Origin: Piscinibacter sp. XHJ-5
GTDB lineage: Bacteria; Pseudomonadota; Gammaproteobacteria; Burkholderiales; Burkholderiaceae_C
Length of the DNA: 64,000 bases
Assembly (NCBI RefSeq): GCF_029855045.1
Contig: NZ_CP123228.1
Location: 806,001 to 870,000, forward strand
Direction of reading: 5' to 3'
Each line of letters begins with the position of its first letter. The stretch's first letter is position 1. The translations under genes and the position numbers were made by a program. Positions 21,672-30,544 of the stretch are shown here, piece by piece. The notes under the pieces were generated by a model, which was not told the DNA's origin, did not search any database, and saw only the letters and a program-made list of their open reading frames with translations.

Positions 21672-21700
21672 CCCGTCGATCGAAGAGAGCGATCGACGGG
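21672..21700 (+). other. Perfect 11-bp stem-loop after the porin gene
   Basis: CCCGTCGATCG (21672-21682) is followed by a 7-nt loop and its exact reverse complement CGATCGACGGG (21690-21700). It starts 36 bp after the porin stop and sits just before the terminator at 21724. It may act as a message-stabilising 3' structure or as a protein-binding palindrome. Confidence 0.6.
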
Positions 21701-21723
21701 ACCCAGCGGCCTGAGGCCCTTCG

Positions 21724-21752
21724 AGTCCGTGCCTGGCGCGGACTTTTTTTTG
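21724..21752 (+). terminator. Rho-independent terminator of the transporter/porin unit
   Basis: AGTCCG (21724-21729) pairs with CGGACT (21739-21744), with a 9-nt loop, and is followed by an uninterrupted run of nine T (21744-21752). This is the clearest intrinsic terminator in the left half of the window and separates the sugar island from the catalase gene. Confidence 0.85.
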
Positions 21753-21826
21753 CCCCGGAGCAGGAGCGTCGATTGCTGACCGCTCATCGTGCGCGGCATT
21801 CCTGCCGCGATGGACACGAGGCGAGC

Positions 21827-24247
21827 ATGACGAAATCGGACAACCCGGGCCGGGGCAAGGCGGCGGCCAAGAGCGGCAAGAAGGCGACGGCGGCCAAGGC
21901 GGCGTCGCGCTCGACGGTGGGCGGGCCTTCGCACCCCACGCGCGCGGCAGAGGGCGACCTGCCGGCGGACAAGGCGGCGGCGACGCAGGCGCTGGCGGCC
22001 GCCATCCCGTTCAACGAGAACAAGCCGCTGGAGTTCGGGCGCGACAACGCGATCGCGCCGCCACGAGGACAGACCGCCGAGCCGGAGTCGCCGCTGGTCG
22101 GCGCCAGCACGCTCACCGAAGTGAACCCGTCGCCCAAGCTCGGCGCGGGCGAGCCGCCCCAGGGCGTAAACGCGACCACGCAGTCGCTGGACCGGGTGCG
22201 AACCGATGCGACCGGCCAGGTGCTCACCACCAACCAGGGCGTGGCGGTGGGCGACAACCAGAACTCGCTCAAGGCGGGACTGCGCGGACCGACGCTGCTC
22301 GAGGACTTCATCCTGCGCGAGAAGGTCACGCACTTCGACCACGAGCGCATCCCCGAGCGTGTGGTTCATGCGCGCGGGTCCGCAGCGCACGGCTACTTCG
22401 AATGCACGAAGGCGCTTCCCGATCTGACGCGGGCCGCCCCGTTCCAGTCGGTCGGCAAGAAGACGCCGGTGTTCGTACGTTTTTCCACGGTCGCCGGCGA
22501 GCGCGGGTCGATCGACACCGCGCGCGACGTGCGCGGCTTCGCGGTCAAGTTCTACACCGACGAAGGCAATTGGGATCTGGTGGGCAACAACATCCCGGTG
22601 TTCTTCATCCAGGATGCGTTGAAGTTTCCGGACCTGGTGCATGCGCTGAAGCCGGAACCTCATCACGCGATGCCGCAGGCCGCGTCGGCACACGACACGT
22701 TTTGGGACTTCGTCTCGCTGATGCCGGAGTCGACCCACATGCTGATGTGGGTCATGTCCGATCGCGCCATCCCGCGCAGCTACCGCATGATGCAGGGCTT
22801 CGGGGTGCACAGCTTTCGCCTGGTGAACGAGCGCGGCGAGTCGGTGTTCGTCAAGTTCCACTGGAGGCCGCTGCTGGGCACGCACTCGCTGGTGTGGGAC
22901 GAGGCGGTGAAGATCGCCGGCGCCGATCCCGATTACCACCGTCGCGACCTGTGGGAGGCGATCGAGGCTGGCGAATACCCCGAATGGGAGCTCGGCCTGC
23001 AGGTCTTCACGGAGGAGCAGGCCGAGCGCTTCAGCTTCGACGTGCTCGACAGCACCAAGATCATTCCGGAGGAGCTCGTGCCGCTGACGCCGGTGGGCCG
23101 GCTGGTGCTCGATCGCAATCCGGACAACTTCTTCGCCGAGACGGAGCAGGTGGCCTTCTGCACTGCGCACGTGGTGCCGGGCATCGACTTCAGCAACGAT
23201 CCCCTGCTCGCCGGCCGCATCCACTCGTACGTGGACACGCAGATCACGCGGCTGGGCGGGCCCAACTTCCACGAGATCCCGATCAACTCGCCGGTGGCCG
23301 CCGTGCACAACAACCAGCGCGACGGGCTGCACCGCCAGGCCATTCATCGCGGCCGCGTGGCCTACGAGCCCAATTCGCTGGCCGGCGGCTGCCCGTTCCA
23401 GGCCGGCGCGCGGGGCTTCGTCTCCTACCCGGAGCCGGTGCAGCAGGACAAGCTGCGAGGCAAGCCGGAGAAGTTCGCCGACCACTACACCCAGGCGCGG
23501 CTGTTCTACGAGAGCCAGACGCCCGTCGAGCAAGCGCACATTGCCGCGGCCTTCCGCTTCGAGCTGAGCAAGGTGACCGTGGCCGCCATCCGCGAGCGCA
23601 TGCTGGCATCGCTGGCCAATGCATCCGAAGCGCTGGCCGCCAAGGTGGCCGAAGGGCTCGGCATGGAGGTGCCGGCGCCGCTGCCACGGGTGCTCGCGAA
23701 GCCGGCGAACCCCGAAGTCGCGAAGTCACCCGCGCTGTCGCTGATGGCGCGGCCGGGCGAGGGCGGGATCCGCACGCGCAAGGTCGCGATCCTGGTCGCC
23801 GAGGGCGTCGAAGGCGAGTCGGTGGCGACGCTGCAGGCGGCATTGGTCGAACAAGGCGCCGTCGCGCGGCTGGTCGGCATCCGCGTCGGGCGTGTCGTCA
23901 CGGCATCGGGCGAGGTGATCGAAGCCGACGCGTCGATGGAGAACGCGCCGTCGGTGCTGTTCGACGCGCTCGTGCTGCCCGACGGCGACGATGCGATCCG
24001 GCGGCTCGCGGCCGACGGCCACAGCATGGAGTACATCAAGGACCAGTACCGGCATTGCAAGACCATCCTCTCGCTCGGCGCGTCGCGCGCGCTGCTCGAC
24101 AAGGCGGGCATCGCGGTGGCCGAAGAAGAGGATCCGGGCGTGCGCTGGATGGAAGCCGGCGAGGCCGCCGATGCCGCGTCGTGGCTCGTGTCGGCGATGG
24201 CCGCCCACCGGCACTTCGATCGGGAGAGCGATCCGCCTCGGATCTGA
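21827..24247 (+). CDS. katE: Large-subunit (clade 2, HPII-type) heme catalase
   Basis: An 806-residue monofunctional catalase that dismutates hydrogen peroxide. A Lys/Ala-rich N-terminal tail of about 75 residues precedes the core. The essential His lies in [15 protein letters not shown], the Asn in [17 protein letters not shown], and the proximal heme Tyr in RIHSYVDTQ. After residue ~640 comes the extra flavodoxin/GATase-I-like domain ([22 protein letters not shown]) that defines large-subunit catalases such as E. coli HPII. Start at ATG 21827 with GAGGCGAGC upstream. It stands alone after a terminator; stationary-phase or stress control is typical of the family but not visible here. Confidence 0.95.
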   Translation: MTKSDNPGRGKAAAKSGKKATAAKAASRSTVGGPSHPTRAAEGDLPADKAAATQALAAAIPFNENKPLEFGRDNAIAPPRGQTAEPESPLVGASTLTEVNPSPKLGAGEPPQGVNATTQSLDRVRTDATGQVLTTNQGVAVGDNQNSLKAGLRGPTLLEDFILREKVTHFDHERIPERVVHARGSAAHGYFECTKALPDLTRAAPFQSVGKKTPVFVRFSTVAGERGSIDTARDVRGFAVKFYTDEGNWDLVGNNIPVFFIQDALKFPDLVHALKPEPHHAMPQAASAHDTFWDFVSLMPESTHMLMWVMSDRAIPRSYRMMQGFGVHSFRLVNERGESVFVKFHWRPLLGTHSLVWDEAVKIAGADPDYHRRDLWEAIEAGEYPEWELGLQVFTEEQAERFSFDVLDSTKIIPEELVPLTPVGRLVLDRNPDNFFAETEQVAFCTAHVVPGIDFSNDPLLAGRIHSYVDTQITRLGGPNFHEIPINSPVAAVHNNQRDGLHRQAIHRGRVAYEPNSLAGGCPFQAGARGFVSYPEPVQQDKLRGKPEKFADHYTQARLFYESQTPVEQAHIAAAFRFELSKVTVAAIRERMLASLANASEALAAKVAEGLGMEVPAPLPRVLAKPANPEVAKSPALSLMARPGEGGIRTRKVAILVAEGVEGESVATLQAALVEQGAVARLVGIRVGRVVTASGEVIEADASMENAPSVLFDALVLPDGDDAIRRLAADGHSMEYIKDQYRHCKTILSLGASRALLDKAGIAVAEEEDPGVRWMEAGEAADAASWLVSAMAAHRHFDRESDPPRI

Positions 24248-24293
24248 GAAGCGGCCTTGACATCGAGTGCACGCGATCGCTTCCAATACGCGG

Positions 24294-24707
24294 ATGGACA
24301 CCGAATCGAACAAGCGCCTTGCCATCGAGCTCCTCGCCCGCTTTTCCGCCAGCGACATCGCCGGGGTGCTCGATTGCATGACCGACGACGCGACCTGGCT
24401 GATCCCAGGCAAGCCGGAAGCCTCCCCGGCGGCCGGCCTGTACGACAAGCGGCGGATCGGCGATCTCTTCCACATCATGCTCGGCCGCCTGAAGAACGGT
24501 CTGGCATTGACCGTCGATGGCGTCGTCGCCGAGGGCCACAAGGTGGCGGTCGAGGCGCGCTCGCAGGGCGAGCTCACCAACGGCAACGTTTACCGGCAGC
24601 ACTATCACATCCTCATGGAGTTCCGCGACGGCAAGGTCTGCGCGGTCAGGGAGTATCTGGACACGCAGCATGCCCATGCGGTGTGGTTCGGGCCGGGGCC
24701 GGGGTAG
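24294..24707 (+). CDS. SnoaL/NTF2-like small protein
   Basis: A 137-residue protein with the SnoaL/ketosteroid-isomerase-like cone fold. The N-terminal helix (NKRLAIELLARFSASDIAGVLDCM) is followed by TDDATWLIPG, then strands VAVEARSQGELTNGNVYRQHYHILMEFRDGKV and the closing VREYLDTQHAHAVW. Proteins of this type are isomerases, hydrolases or simply ligand binders, so no reaction can be assigned. I start at ATG 24294; a GTG at 24267 would add nine residues. It lies 46 bp after katE and could be co-transcribed with it. Confidence 0.75.
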   Translation: MDTESNKRLAIELLARFSASDIAGVLDCMTDDATWLIPGKPEASPAAGLYDKRRIGDLFHIMLGRLKNGLALTVDGVVAEGHKVAVEARSQGELTNGNVYRQHYHILMEFRDGKVCAVREYLDTQHAHAVWFGPGPG

Positions 24708-24717
24708 GACACCCGCC

Positions 24718-25272
24718 ATGAGCAGGAGAGGGCTGTTGCTGCTGTCGCTTGCCGCGATGTTCGACATCGGCTTCGCGCAGCCGGTGGCCGAGCCGCCGCG
24801 GCGGCCGCGACTGGTGGTGCTCGACTTCGAGCAGGCGGGCGACCTGGGCGACGACTCCATGACGGCTGCCCGTCGGCAGCGCATGGAGCGCGTCACCGCG
24901 GAGCTCAAGCGCCGGCTGGCCGAGACCGGCCTGTACGAGGTGGTGGACGATGAACGGGCGCGGGCCCTAATCGACCGTGCGAAGGCGGGCCAGTACCTCC
25001 ACCGCTGCAACGGCTGTGAGCTGGACATCGCCCGCGCGCTGGGCGCCGACGCGGTGCTCGTGCCCTGGGTGTTCCGCGTGAGCCAGCTCATTCTGACCAT
25101 GCACGTGGAGATCAAGGACGCCGCGACAGGTGGCTTGCTGATGAAGCGTGCGCTCGACTTCCGCAACGACGTGGATGCGTCGTGGCTGCGCGAGGTGGCC
25201 TACTTGATGCGCGACATGAAGGACGGCAAGCTGTGGAACGGGGAGTCCCTCGCGCCGGCCACCGGCAGGTGA
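24718..25272 (+). CDS. Secreted protein of the DUF2380/DUF3280 type
   Basis: A 184-residue protein of unknown function with an N-terminal signal peptide (residues ~1-20, GLLLLSLAAMFDIGFA-Q). The mature part reads like the Rossmann-like family that begins LVVLDFEQAGDLGDDS, contains a CxxC (RCNGCELDIARALGADAVLV, near residues 99-118), and ends with a conserved VSQLILTMHVEIKDAATG ... WLREVAYLMRDM block. The paired Cys may form a disulfide. The gene starts 10 bp after the SnoaL-like stop. Family recognition is from memory of the pattern and no function is known. Confidence 0.65.
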   Translation: MSRRGLLLLSLAAMFDIGFAQPVAEPPRRPRLVVLDFEQAGDLGDDSMTAARRQRMERVTAELKRRLAETGLYEVVDDERARALIDRAKAGQYLHRCNGCELDIARALGADAVLVPWVFRVSQLILTMHVEIKDAATGGLLMKRALDFRNDVDASWLREVAYLMRDMKDGKLWNGESLAPATGR

Positions 25273-25277
25273 GGGCG

Positions 25278-25664
25278 CTAGCGGCGCGTGTTCAAGGCCA
25301 CCGCGGCGCGAACCAGTGCCTTGAAAGCGTTCTCGTCCAGCGTGTCCCCTTCGTGGAAGTCAATGGCGCGCCTGACATTGCCTTCGAGACTGGAGTTGAA
25401 CAGGCCCGAAGGATCCGGCAGCGAGGCCCCCTTGGCGAACGTCGTCTTCACGGCTTTCTTGTAGGTCTCGCCGGTGCAGATCAGCCCATCGTGCGACCAG
25501 ACCGGATTGCTCCACTTCCACTCCTCGGTCACCTCGGGGTCTGCCTCCTTGATGAGGGTGCGCAGGCGTGCAAGCACGGCGCCCCTCCAGTCGCCCAGCT
25601 GGTGGATCCTCGCGTCGATCAGCTCGGATGCGGACCCGGTCGCCTTTGCATCGTTCTTCTTCAT
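25278..25664 (-). CDS. DUF1801-domain protein
   Basis: A 128-residue protein with the DUF1801 (YdhG-like) pattern: DWRGAVLARLRTLIKEADPEVTEEWKWSNPVWSHDGLICTGETYKKAVKTTF, followed by the SLEGNVRRAIDFHEGDTLDENAFKALVRAAV ending. Members are small cytoplasmic proteins, some linked to iron handling in Bacillus (Fra-like), most uncharacterised. It is the last gene of a possible minus-strand unit with the VOC protein, AraC regulator and enolase-superfamily enzyme; VOC, AraC and DUF1801 proteins are often found together. Confidence 0.85.
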   Translation of the reverse strand: MKKNDAKATGSASELIDARIHQLGDWRGAVLARLRTLIKEADPEVTEEWKWSNPVWSHDGLICTGETYKKAVKTTFAKGASLPDPSGLFNSSLEGNVRRAIDFHEGDTLDENAFKALVRAAVALNTRR

Positions 25665-25674
25665 GCGAGAGTCC

Positions 25675-26082
25675 TCAGCGGCGCGCCTGGATCATCTTCC
25701 ACCCGTTGCCCGACGGGTCTCGGAAGCCGGCATCCACCGTGCCGTAGCGGTCCACGGGATCCTGCGTGAACTCGACGCCCCGGGCGCGCATGCGATCCCA
25801 GGCCGCCCGGCAGTCGTCGACGACCAGCACCAGCGGCGGCATCGCGCCTTTGGCGACGAGCGCGCGCAGCTCCTGCGCCGTCTGCGCGTCGACCACCGGC
25901 GGGCCCGGTGTGAACAGGCCGAGCTGGAACGACGGCTGCTCCGGATGCTGCACCGTGAGCCAGCGATAGTCGCCGTTGCGCACCTCCGTGTGAACGCGAA
26001 ACCCGAGCTTGTCGACATAGAACGCTAGCGCTTCGTCCTGATCTCGCACGTACAGACCGACCACTTCGACACCCTGGCTCAT
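25675..26082 (-). CDS. VOC-family (glyoxalase/bleomycin-resistance fold) protein
   Basis: A 135-residue protein starting MSQGVEVVGLYVRDQDEALAFYVDKLGF, the first beta-alpha-beta-beta-beta module of the vicinal oxygen chelate fold. The second module ends DPVDRYGTVDAGFRDPSGNGWKMIQ. It has strong AGGAGGT three bases from its ATG and a 4-bp ATGA overlap with the AraC-type gene. Probably a small-molecule binding or glyoxalase-like enzyme; the metal ligand set (a candidate is the Asp/Glu near the C terminus) is incomplete by eye. Confidence 0.88.
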   Translation of the reverse strand: MSQGVEVVGLYVRDQDEALAFYVDKLGFRVHTEVRNGDYRWLTVQHPEQPSFQLGLFTPGPPVVDAQTAQELRALVAKGAMPPLVLVVDDCRAAWDRMRARGVEFTQDPVDRYGTVDAGFRDPSGNGWKMIQARR

Positions 26083-26591
26083 GGGACCTCCTTTTCGTCG
26101 GACCCGTTTATAACGTCCGCTCCTCGTCGCCGCTTCTCCGAAACTGCGATTTCGAGGCCGGGCCTCTGCGCCGCGCTGAGGATGCAGGCGGGCACGCGGC
26201 CCAGCTCTTGGACCGTGCCCCTGAGCCGCGTCCGGGTCGTCCCCGGGCTCTCGCCGGTGATGTCGCGGAAGGTGCGTCCGAAGGTGCCCAGGCTCCCCCA
26301 GCCCGTGTGGAACGCGATCTCGGTGATGGAAAGATCGGTCTCGCGCAGCAGGGCCATGGCCCGCTCGATGCGCCGCGTGAGCAGATACCGGTGCGGCGGC
26401 ACGCCGAACGCCTGCTTGAACGATCGCGCGAAGTGGGCCTCGGACACGCCGCTCACGCGTGCCAGCCGTCCGACAGGCCAGGCCTCGTGCGAGGCGGCAT
26501 CCATCCGGTCCTTGGCCCGCAGCAGGCGGCGCAGCAGCTCGGGGTCCTGCGGTGCGCGACCCGGGATGCTCGTTCCTTTGGCCGTGGGCAT
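26079..26591 (-). CDS. AraC-family transcriptional regulator (DNA-binding domain only)
   Basis: A 170-residue protein with the double helix-turn-helix of AraC/XylS near residues 30-128 (VGRLARVSGVSEAHFARSFKQAFGVPPHRYLLTRRIERAMALL and ITEIAFHTGWGSLGTFGRTFRDITG). There is no sensory domain; about 40 residues of charged tail follow. This stand-alone arrangement translationally coupled to a VOC protein is common and suggests local control of the VOC/DUF1801 pair. The chosen ATG follows the enolase-superfamily stop by 3 bp. Confidence 0.9.
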   Translation of the reverse strand: MPTAKGTSIPGRAPQDPELLRRLLRAKDRMDAASHEAWPVGRLARVSGVSEAHFARSFKQAFGVPPHRYLLTRRIERAMALLRETDLSITEIAFHTGWGSLGTFGRTFRDITGESPGTTRTRLRGTVQELGRVPACILSAAQRPGLEIAVSEKRRRGADVINGSDEKEVP

Positions 26592-26594
26592 GAC

Positions 26595-27713
26595 CTAGGC
26601 GCCCACGACGACGGCATCCCCGAGGCGGTACCTGGCGATCACCTCCATGTCCGGCTCGATTCCCAGCCCGGGCCCGTCCGGCACCGACAGCCGCCCCTCG
26701 CGAGCGCGCACCGCATCGTGGTAGGGGCTTGCCTCCAGGGCGCCGAAGAAGAGCTCGAACGGCGCCGCAGGGGCAAACGCCGCTGCCAGATGCAGCGATG
26801 CAAGGTAGCCGGGGCCGAAATAGAAGCAGTGCGGTACGTACTCGACGGAATGTGCCCGTGCCACCGCTGCCGCTTGTGCCACGGCGGCGATGCCGCCGAA
26901 CTTGATGACGCTGGGCTGGCAGACATCGAGCGCTCCGGCGTCGAACATGCTCGCCAGGTCGTGCACGCTCATCGCGTTCTCGCCGGCGGCGACAGGCATC
27001 GCCGTCGACGCGCGCACACGCGCCAGGCCATGCCGGTCTTCCGGCGGCCACACAGGCTCCTCGAGCCAGGCCAGGCGCAGCGGCTCCAGGGCACGGGCAT
27101 GCTCGATCGCCTGCGACACGCTCCATGGGCAATTGGTGTCGAGTGCCAGCCAGGTGGTCTCGCCCGCGGCCCGGCGTGCGGCCGTCACGGCGTCAATCCG
27201 CTCCTCGTGCAACTTGATGTGCCTGAAGCCTTGGCCGAGTGCCCGCTCCACCGCTGCCGCGACCAGCGACGGCTCGCTGTACCGCAGCAGGCTTGCATAG
27301 GCCTCGAGCTCGCGTGGGGCGCCTGCGAGAAGGCAGGCGATGGGCTGCTTGGCCAGCTTGCCGGCGATGTCCCACAGCGCGATCTCGATGGCCGCCAGGG
27401 CATACGCCACCGGGCCCGTTCGGCCGTGGATGTGAAAGCGATGCTGCATCTCGAGCATCAGGGCGGTTCGGTCGGTTGCATCGCGGCCCACGAACGCCGG
27501 GCCTACCAGGGTGGTCAGCGCTGCCGACGTGGTCGGGCACGCGACATGGCCCCAGCCTTCACCCCAGCCATCCACGCCCTGGTCGGTGAGCACGTGCACG
27601 AAGAGGGAATCGACCGATGTCCAGTTCATCCCCGCGAATGCACGCGGTGCAGCGCCCATGTCGAATGGAACGCGAATCAGGTGAACCTCGATGCGGGCAA
27701 TTTTCATCTCCAC
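26595..27713 (-). CDS. Mandelate racemase/muconate lactonizing enzyme-family protein
   Basis: A 372-residue enolase-superfamily enzyme with an N-terminal capping domain and a C-terminal TIM barrel. Expected metal and catalytic residues are visible: K167-x-H169 (KLHE), D192 with N194 (LDTNC), E219 (LEEP), E245 (GENA) and H295 (VPHC). The Lys/His arrangement suits abstraction of a proton alpha to a carboxylate, as in acid-sugar dehydratases or racemases. The substrate cannot be read from sequence. No transporter or other sugar gene is adjacent, and it leads a minus-strand run with AraC, VOC and DUF1801 genes. Confidence 0.87.
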   Translation of the reverse strand: MEMKIARIEVHLIRVPFDMGAAPRAFAGMNWTSVDSLFVHVLTDQGVDGWGEGWGHVACPTTSAALTTLVGPAFVGRDATDRTALMLEMQHRFHIHGRTGPVAYALAAIEIALWDIAGKLAKQPIACLLAGAPRELEAYASLLRYSEPSLVAAAVERALGQGFRHIKLHEERIDAVTAARRAAGETTWLALDTNCPWSVSQAIEHARALEPLRLAWLEEPVWPPEDRHGLARVRASTAMPVAAGENAMSVHDLASMFDAGALDVCQPSVIKFGGIAAVAQAAAVARAHSVEYVPHCFYFGPGYLASLHLAAAFAPAAPFELFFGALEASPYHDAVRAREGRLSVPDGPGLGIEPDMEVIARYRLGDAVVVGA

Positions 27714-27790
27714 CTCGCAGCTGCATCAACGAAGGCCGGAGCCGGCGCCGCTGGCGCGGTCTGGGTGCGTTGGCCGTCCGGGAGCGAATC

Positions 27791-28060
27791 ATGTCCACAC
27801 CGGCTGACATCGTCGAGACCTACATCCGCGCCAAGGACGGCAACTGTCCGCACCTCACGGCGGCGCCGGTGACATGCCGTTCATTCCGGTGCCGGTGGCT
27901 TGTCGGGATGTCGCCTGGATCTCGATCCATGCCTGGCGCGGCGGCTGGTGATCACCATCGATCGGATGGAAGTCGCAGCCCCAACGGATCTGCCCGCCGT
28001 GATGGACTGGCTCGCCTGCCTGCCCTACCCGTGGTGCCCTCGGCTCCCCGATCGCCCTAG
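27791..28060 (+). pseudogene. Decayed NTF2-like/SnoaL gene: N- and C-terminal fragments in different frames
   Basis: The frame starting ATG 27791 reads STPADIVETYIRAKDGN, a typical beginning of a stress-type NTF2-like protein, but loses meaning after about 24 codons. From about 27900 another frame reads CRLDLDPCLARRLVITIDRMEV ending PAVMDWLACLPYPWC, which looks like the C-terminal part of the same family. The middle (about 60 residues) is missing and the two parts are out of frame. I therefore call it a deletion-frameshift pseudogene. It occupies the otherwise gene-free 27714-28056 interval between the enolase-type gene and the MDR oxidoreductase. Confidence 0.6.
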
Positions 28061-29034
28061 GCCAGGTCGACCACGACATTGCCTGTGAGCTTGCCGTCCT
28101 CGACGGCTTCGTGCGCAGCGGCGATCTCGTCCAGTCGCCAGCGTCCGCCGATCGTGTGGATGAGCTGTCCGGCCTTCAACATGCGAGACAGTCCTTCCAC
28201 TGCCGCACGACGGGCATCAGCGCTCAACTCGTAGACGAGGAAGAAGTGAAGGCTGATGGATGCGAACAGCAGCATCCGATACGGGATCGGGATGTCGCCA
28301 TGGGCGTTGGAGCCGTAGCTGACCAGCAACCCGTGCGGCGCCAATACGTCGTCGGACAGGAGCTGCGCGGTGGAAGAGAAGTCCATGTCGACGATCGCAT
28401 CGACACCCCGGCCGCCGGTCAGGTCCTTGACACGCCGCGCCACCGGCTCGCGCTTGTACTCGATCGTCGCGTCCACGCCAGCTCGCGCGGCGTGCCGAGC
28501 CTTGTCTGCCGAGCCCACCGTGCCCAGCACGCGGGCACCGCCCAGCACCGCGATCTGGGCGGCGTAATGGCCGACTGCCGACGACGCGCCGATGACCAGG
28601 ACCGTCTTGCCGTCAACGTCGCCCAGGAGACGCACCGCATTGAACGCCGTCATGGCCGGGATGCCCAGGCAGGCCGCAGCACCGTCATCGACGGTGTCGG
28701 GCAGCGGGACGGCCTGGTTCGCGGGCAGGACGATGAACTCGGCGGCAGTGCCCATCGGACGCTTCCACTGTCCGTTCCAGACCCACACCCGCTCGCCGAT
28801 GCGTGCCGCCACACCGGAGCCGACCGAATCGATGGTGCCGGCGCCATCGCTGTGGGGCACGACACGCTCTGCCCCGAGGGGGCGGCTCTGCCGTGACTTG
28901 ACATCGGACGGATTCACGCCTGACGTCGCCAGGCGAACACGAACCTCCCCCGGTCCCGGCTGCGGATCCGGCAGATCCCCGACCGTCAGCACCTCACGGG
29001 CCTTGCCGTTGCGCGTGTACCAAGCTGCACGCAT
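28057..29034 (-). CDS. Zinc-free MDR-family NADPH:quinone/alkenal oxidoreductase
   Basis: A 325-residue medium-chain dehydrogenase/reductase. The N-terminal GroES-like domain has PGPGEVRVRLATSGVNPSDVK, the QOR hallmark, and the Rossmann loop is VLVIGASSAVGHYAAQIA (near residues 145-162). Structural and catalytic zinc Cys clusters are absent, as in quinone oxidoreductase-like enzymes. I start at MRAAWYTRNG (ATG 29034, with GAGGATG upstream) because the 23-residue extension is unlike the family. It is divergent from the first LacI gene across 202 bp. Confidence 0.87.
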   Translation of the reverse strand: MRAAWYTRNGKAREVLTVGDLPDPQPGPGEVRVRLATSGVNPSDVKSRQSRPLGAERVVPHSDGAGTIDSVGSGVAARIGERVWVWNGQWKRPMGTAAEFIVLPANQAVPLPDTVDDGAAACLGIPAMTAFNAVRLLGDVDGKTVLVIGASSAVGHYAAQIAVLGGARVLGTVGSADKARHAARAGVDATIEYKREPVARRVKDLTGGRGVDAIVDMDFSSTAQLLSDDVLAPHGLLVSYGSNAHGDIPIPYRMLLFASISLHFFLVYELSADARRAAVEGLSRMLKAGQLIHTIGGRWRLDEIAAAHEAVEDGKLTGNVVVDLA

Positions 29035-29236
29035 TTCATCCTCGCCCCGTCGACCGCTGGATACTGAACCTTCCGGAACCGGCGCGCAACGGCGGGTGCC
29101 CAAATTCTGCGGTGTCTGCGCTGTCGTTCACCGTCCGTTCGCCGCACGCGAATGAGGTCCTCCACGGAGTTTCGCAGCGACAGGTGCGCGCTACACTGAA
29201 GCGCCTGCGGCTGATCCCGACCTCCACGGTGCAAGG

Positions 29237-30292
29237 ATGGGGCAACGAGCCAATGCACTCGGCTTTGGGCCAGACATGCTTCGAGATTCCCATCCGAACA
29301 AATCCATCACGATCCACGACGTCGCGAAGGCCGCCGATGTCTCCAAGTCGACCGTCTCGTTGGTGCTGCAAGGCAGCCCGCTGATCCGCGACGAGACTGC
29401 CGAACGGGTGCGCGAAGCCGCGCGCAAGCTGGGTTACGTCTACAACCGGCGGGCCGCCGAGTTGCGGCGCCAGGCCTCCAACACGGTCGGTGTGGTCATC
29501 AACGACCTGATGAATCCGTTCTTTGCCGAAGTGCTCGTCGGCATCGAGCGCCGACTGGTGGATGCCGGCTACATCGTGCTGATGGCCCATACGCACGAAA
29601 GCCTGGACCGGCAGCGCAAGGTGCTGGCTTCGATGCGCGAGCAGAACGCCGCCGGACTCATCATCTGTCCCGCGTTCGACACCCCGCGGACGCTGACCAA
29701 GGAGGTGCAGGCCTGGGGCATCCCTCTCGTGGTGATGGTGCGTTCCCTGGGTGCGGGCAGCTACGACTACGCCGGCTCCGACAACGAGCGGGGCGTGCTG
29801 CTCGCCATGCGGCACCTCCTGGCGCGCGGCCACAAGCGAATCGGCTTTCTCGGGGGTCGCTCGGGCGTCGTGTACGAGCAGCGGCTGCGAGGCTACGCCG
29901 GCGCGCTCGAAGAGGCGGGCATTCGGCTCGACGAGCGTCTCATCATCGCATCCGACCCGAGTCGCCAGGGCGGAAGCGACGCCATGGCCGCGATGCTGAG
30001 GATCAAGCTCAAGATCACCGCGGCCGTTTGCTACAACGACATCACGGCATTCGGCGCGCTTGCAACCCTGGGCGAGCACGGTCTGCGGGCCGGAACCGAT
30101 TTTGCGCTGATCGGATTCGACAACGTGCTTGCCGCTGCGCACTCGAACCCACCGCTCACGACGGTCGACATTCGGCCCGACGATCTGGGCGAGCATGCCG
30201 CTGCCGCACTGATGGCGCGCATTGAGAACCCTCAGTTGAAGCGCCAGGTGTACCTGGCGGAGCCCCGGCTCGTCCTGCGGCAGTCCGGCTGA
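29237..30292 (+). CDS. LacI-family transcriptional repressor (copy 1)
   Basis: A 351-residue LacI/GalR regulator. The DNA-binding headpiece starts TIHDVAKAADVSKSTVSLVLQGSP near residue 24 and the hinge helix is RRAAELRRQASN, followed by a periplasmic-binding-like effector domain. Headpiece and hinge are almost identical to the second LacI gene at 49251-50267 (SKSTVSLVLQGSPL, DETAERVREAA, KLGYVYNRRAAELRRQ). Both should therefore read the same TTGGAACGTTCCAA operator found at four places in 31.8-50.3 kb. No such operator is visible before this copy. The first ATG is used, but ATG 29276 is also possible. Confidence 0.92.
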   Translation: MGQRANALGFGPDMLRDSHPNKSITIHDVAKAADVSKSTVSLVLQGSPLIRDETAERVREAARKLGYVYNRRAAELRRQASNTVGVVINDLMNPFFAEVLVGIERRLVDAGYIVLMAHTHESLDRQRKVLASMREQNAAGLIICPAFDTPRTLTKEVQAWGIPLVVMVRSLGAGSYDYAGSDNERGVLLAMRHLLARGHKRIGFLGGRSGVVYEQRLRGYAGALEEAGIRLDERLIIASDPSRQGGSDAMAAMLRIKLKITAAVCYNDITAFGALATLGEHGLRAGTDFALIGFDNVLAAAHSNPPLTTVDIRPDDLGEHAAAALMARIENPQLKRQVYLAEPRLVLRQSG

Positions 30293-30404
30293 GCTGCACG
30301 ACGGCGGCGTCGCGGCAATCGACCCCATGGCGAGGCGATGGTTTGGCAGCCGGGCCGGGCAGTGCGGGGCAGCGCAGCGTGCGGCTGTGGCAGTCGTGGA
30401 CCGC

Positions 30405-30445
30405 AAAAAAACGCCCGCGGCAAGCGCTGTTCACTTGCCGCGGGC
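30405..30445 (-). terminator. Rho-independent terminator after porin copy 2
   Basis: A perfect 12-bp stem (30413-30424 with 30434-30445; arm sequence GCCCGCGGCAAG) and a 9-nt loop are followed on the minus strand by seven T (A run at 30405-30411). It lies 100 bp beyond the porin stop and would also limit convergent read-through from LacI copy 1. Confidence 0.9.
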
Positions 30446-30544
30446 AACCGCCCCTGGGAGAGGTCCCCGGGGCTCCCGCCGGCCAGGGCAAGGAGGCACG
30501 GTCCAGACCGCGGCTCCTGTGTCGAGGCGGGCTCGCTCAAACGA

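Noticed and set aside
24267..24293. GTG start nine codons upstream for the SnoaL-like gene
   Set aside because: No ribosome site is seen and the conserved fold begins after ATG 24294.
29035..29236. Search for a LacI operator before LacI copy 1
   Set aside because: Only a short TTCCGGAA palindrome is present; it does not match the TTGGAACGTTCCAA consensus. A TACACT -10-like hexamer at 29192 has no convincing -35 partner.
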